Below are positions 7,222-7,261 of a stretch of 7,261 nt of DNA, piece after piece. This stretch comes from Clostridia bacterium. GTDB lineage: Bacteria > Bacillota > Clostridia > Christensenellales > Borkfalkiaceae. Each line of letters opens with the position of its first letter. Position 1 is the first letter of the stretch. Under the pieces are notes generated by a model that searched no databases, was not told the DNA's origin, and was given only the letters and a program-made list of their open reading frames with translations. The translations under genes and the position numbers were made by a program. The DNA lies in NCBI GenBank assembly GCA_017620875.1, contig JAGAUH010000073.1, positions 1-7,261 on the forward strand. The letters run 5' to 3'.

Positions 7222-7225
7222 ATGA
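6983..7225 (+). CDS. GT2-family glycosyltransferase N-terminal fragment (fifth), broken near window end
   Basis: This frame encodes only the first 80 residues of a GT2 enzyme: KISVIVPIYNVEKYL at 4-18, VDDGSPDNCP at 38-47, and HKENGGLSDARNAGLNV at 64-80. It then meets TGA at 7223-7225, before the DXD metal-binding motif, so the piece as written cannot be a working transferase; family members are about 320 residues. It differs from gene 7 at about 9 of 77 aligned positions. AGGA at 6972-6975, 7 bases before the ATG, gives a normal translation start that overlaps gene 7 by 16 bases, so the beginning looks real and selected. The break falls exactly where nucleotide identity with gene 7 stops, and the following bases resemble neither gene. 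A full gene cut by a misassembled contig end is my first reading; a real insertion or deletion is the alternative. Confidence 0.75.
   Translation: MQEKISVIVPIYNVEKYLNRCVNSIINQTYTNLEIILVDDGSPDNCPNLCDAWAKKDSRIKVIHKENGGLSDARNAGLNV
7016..7032 (+). repeat. 17-base identical word in GT2 5' ends, copy 3
   Basis: Same word as at 4086-4102 and 5063-5079, in gene 8. Gene 7 has a related but altered version at the equivalent place (Y-K-V-E-Q-Y). Confidence 0.8.
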
Positions 7226-7261
7226 ATACTTTTTCCGTCACAAATCCGCGGGAGTGGTGTC
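7222..7261. other. Unexplained tail of unlike composition
   Basis: The last 40 bases do not continue the GT2 reading frame. By count they are close to half G+C, against about 30 percent elsewhere, and contain CCGCGG. No frame gives a recognisable GT2 continuation (the expected TGDYFVFVDSDD is absent). One frame opens with ATG at 7222 and reads MNTFSVTNPREWC to the edge, but has no ribosome binding site. I found no match to this tail elsewhere in the window on either strand. Confidence 0.6.

Noticed and set aside
7222..7261. Possible new gene starting with ATG at 7222 (MNTFSVTNPREWC)
   Set aside because: Only 13 codons are visible, with no Shine-Dalgarno upstream and no recognisable motif. 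The region is better treated as an unexplained junction.
7221..7261. Simple frameshift in gene 8, since another frame reads YEYFF, faintly like the GEY element before the DXD motif
   Set aside because: The following residues (RHKSAGVV) do not give the required VDSDD, and DNA similarity to gene 7 is lost altogether, so a one- or two-base indel does not restore the family sequence.
1..7261. Promoters, terminators, riboswitches, tRNA genes or CRISPR arrays
   Set aside because: Coding sequence fills the window with gaps of 8 bases or fewer, and AT-rich words resembling -10 boxes inside genes are too common here to support a call. No strong hairpin followed by a T run and no spaced repeat array was seen.

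Overview
The window is a stretch of a surface-polysaccharide (capsule or exopolysaccharide) biosynthesis operon. All genes are on the + strand, and there is no intergenic gap longer than about 8 bases. The DNA is strongly AT-rich, roughly 70 percent by eye. Codons are A/T-biased (AGA for Arg, TTA for Leu, ATA for Ile), and Shine-Dalgarno sites of the AGGAG/GGAGG type precede several starts. Tryptophan is TGG, and every intact reading frame ends in TAA or TAG. This suggests a low-GC Bacillota member (Clostridia or a relative) using the standard bacterial code. The phylum is an inference from composition and gene style, not from a marker gene.

Layout: (1) the C-terminal part of a GT4 glycosyltransferase that runs in from before the window (3-944); (2) a LicD-family phosphotransferase (953-1825); (3) a GT2 glycosyltransferase (1815-2837); (4) a multi-spanning Wzy-type polymerase/ligase (2840-4090); (5) and (6) two GT2 enzymes that are paralogues along their whole length (4059-5030, 5033-6043); (7) a third type of GT2 (6036-6998); (8) the N-terminal 80 codons of a close relative of gene 7 (6983-7225). 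Gene 8 breaks off abruptly, and about 40 bases of unlike, more GC-rich sequence end the window.

How they fit together: the glycosyltransferases would build an oligosaccharide repeat unit on a lipid carrier at the inner face of the membrane. LicD would add a phosphodiester-linked group (phosphocholine or another phospho-alditol or phospho-amine), and Wzy would join repeat units outside the membrane. The priming transferase, Wzx flippase, chain-length regulators and nucleotide-sugar genes expected of a Wzx/Wzy pathway are absent and must lie outside the window. Gene overlaps of 11, 32, 8 and 16 bases point to one co-transcribed, translationally coupled operon. No promoter, terminator, RNA gene, CRISPR array or complete mobile element was found.

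I see no new kind of system here. The points most worth checking are the abrupt end of gene 8 (misassembly, insertion or recombination), the patchy nucleotide identity among the GT2 5' ends, a conserved C-terminal module shared by genes 5 and 6, and the long overlap between the polymerase gene and the next GT2.
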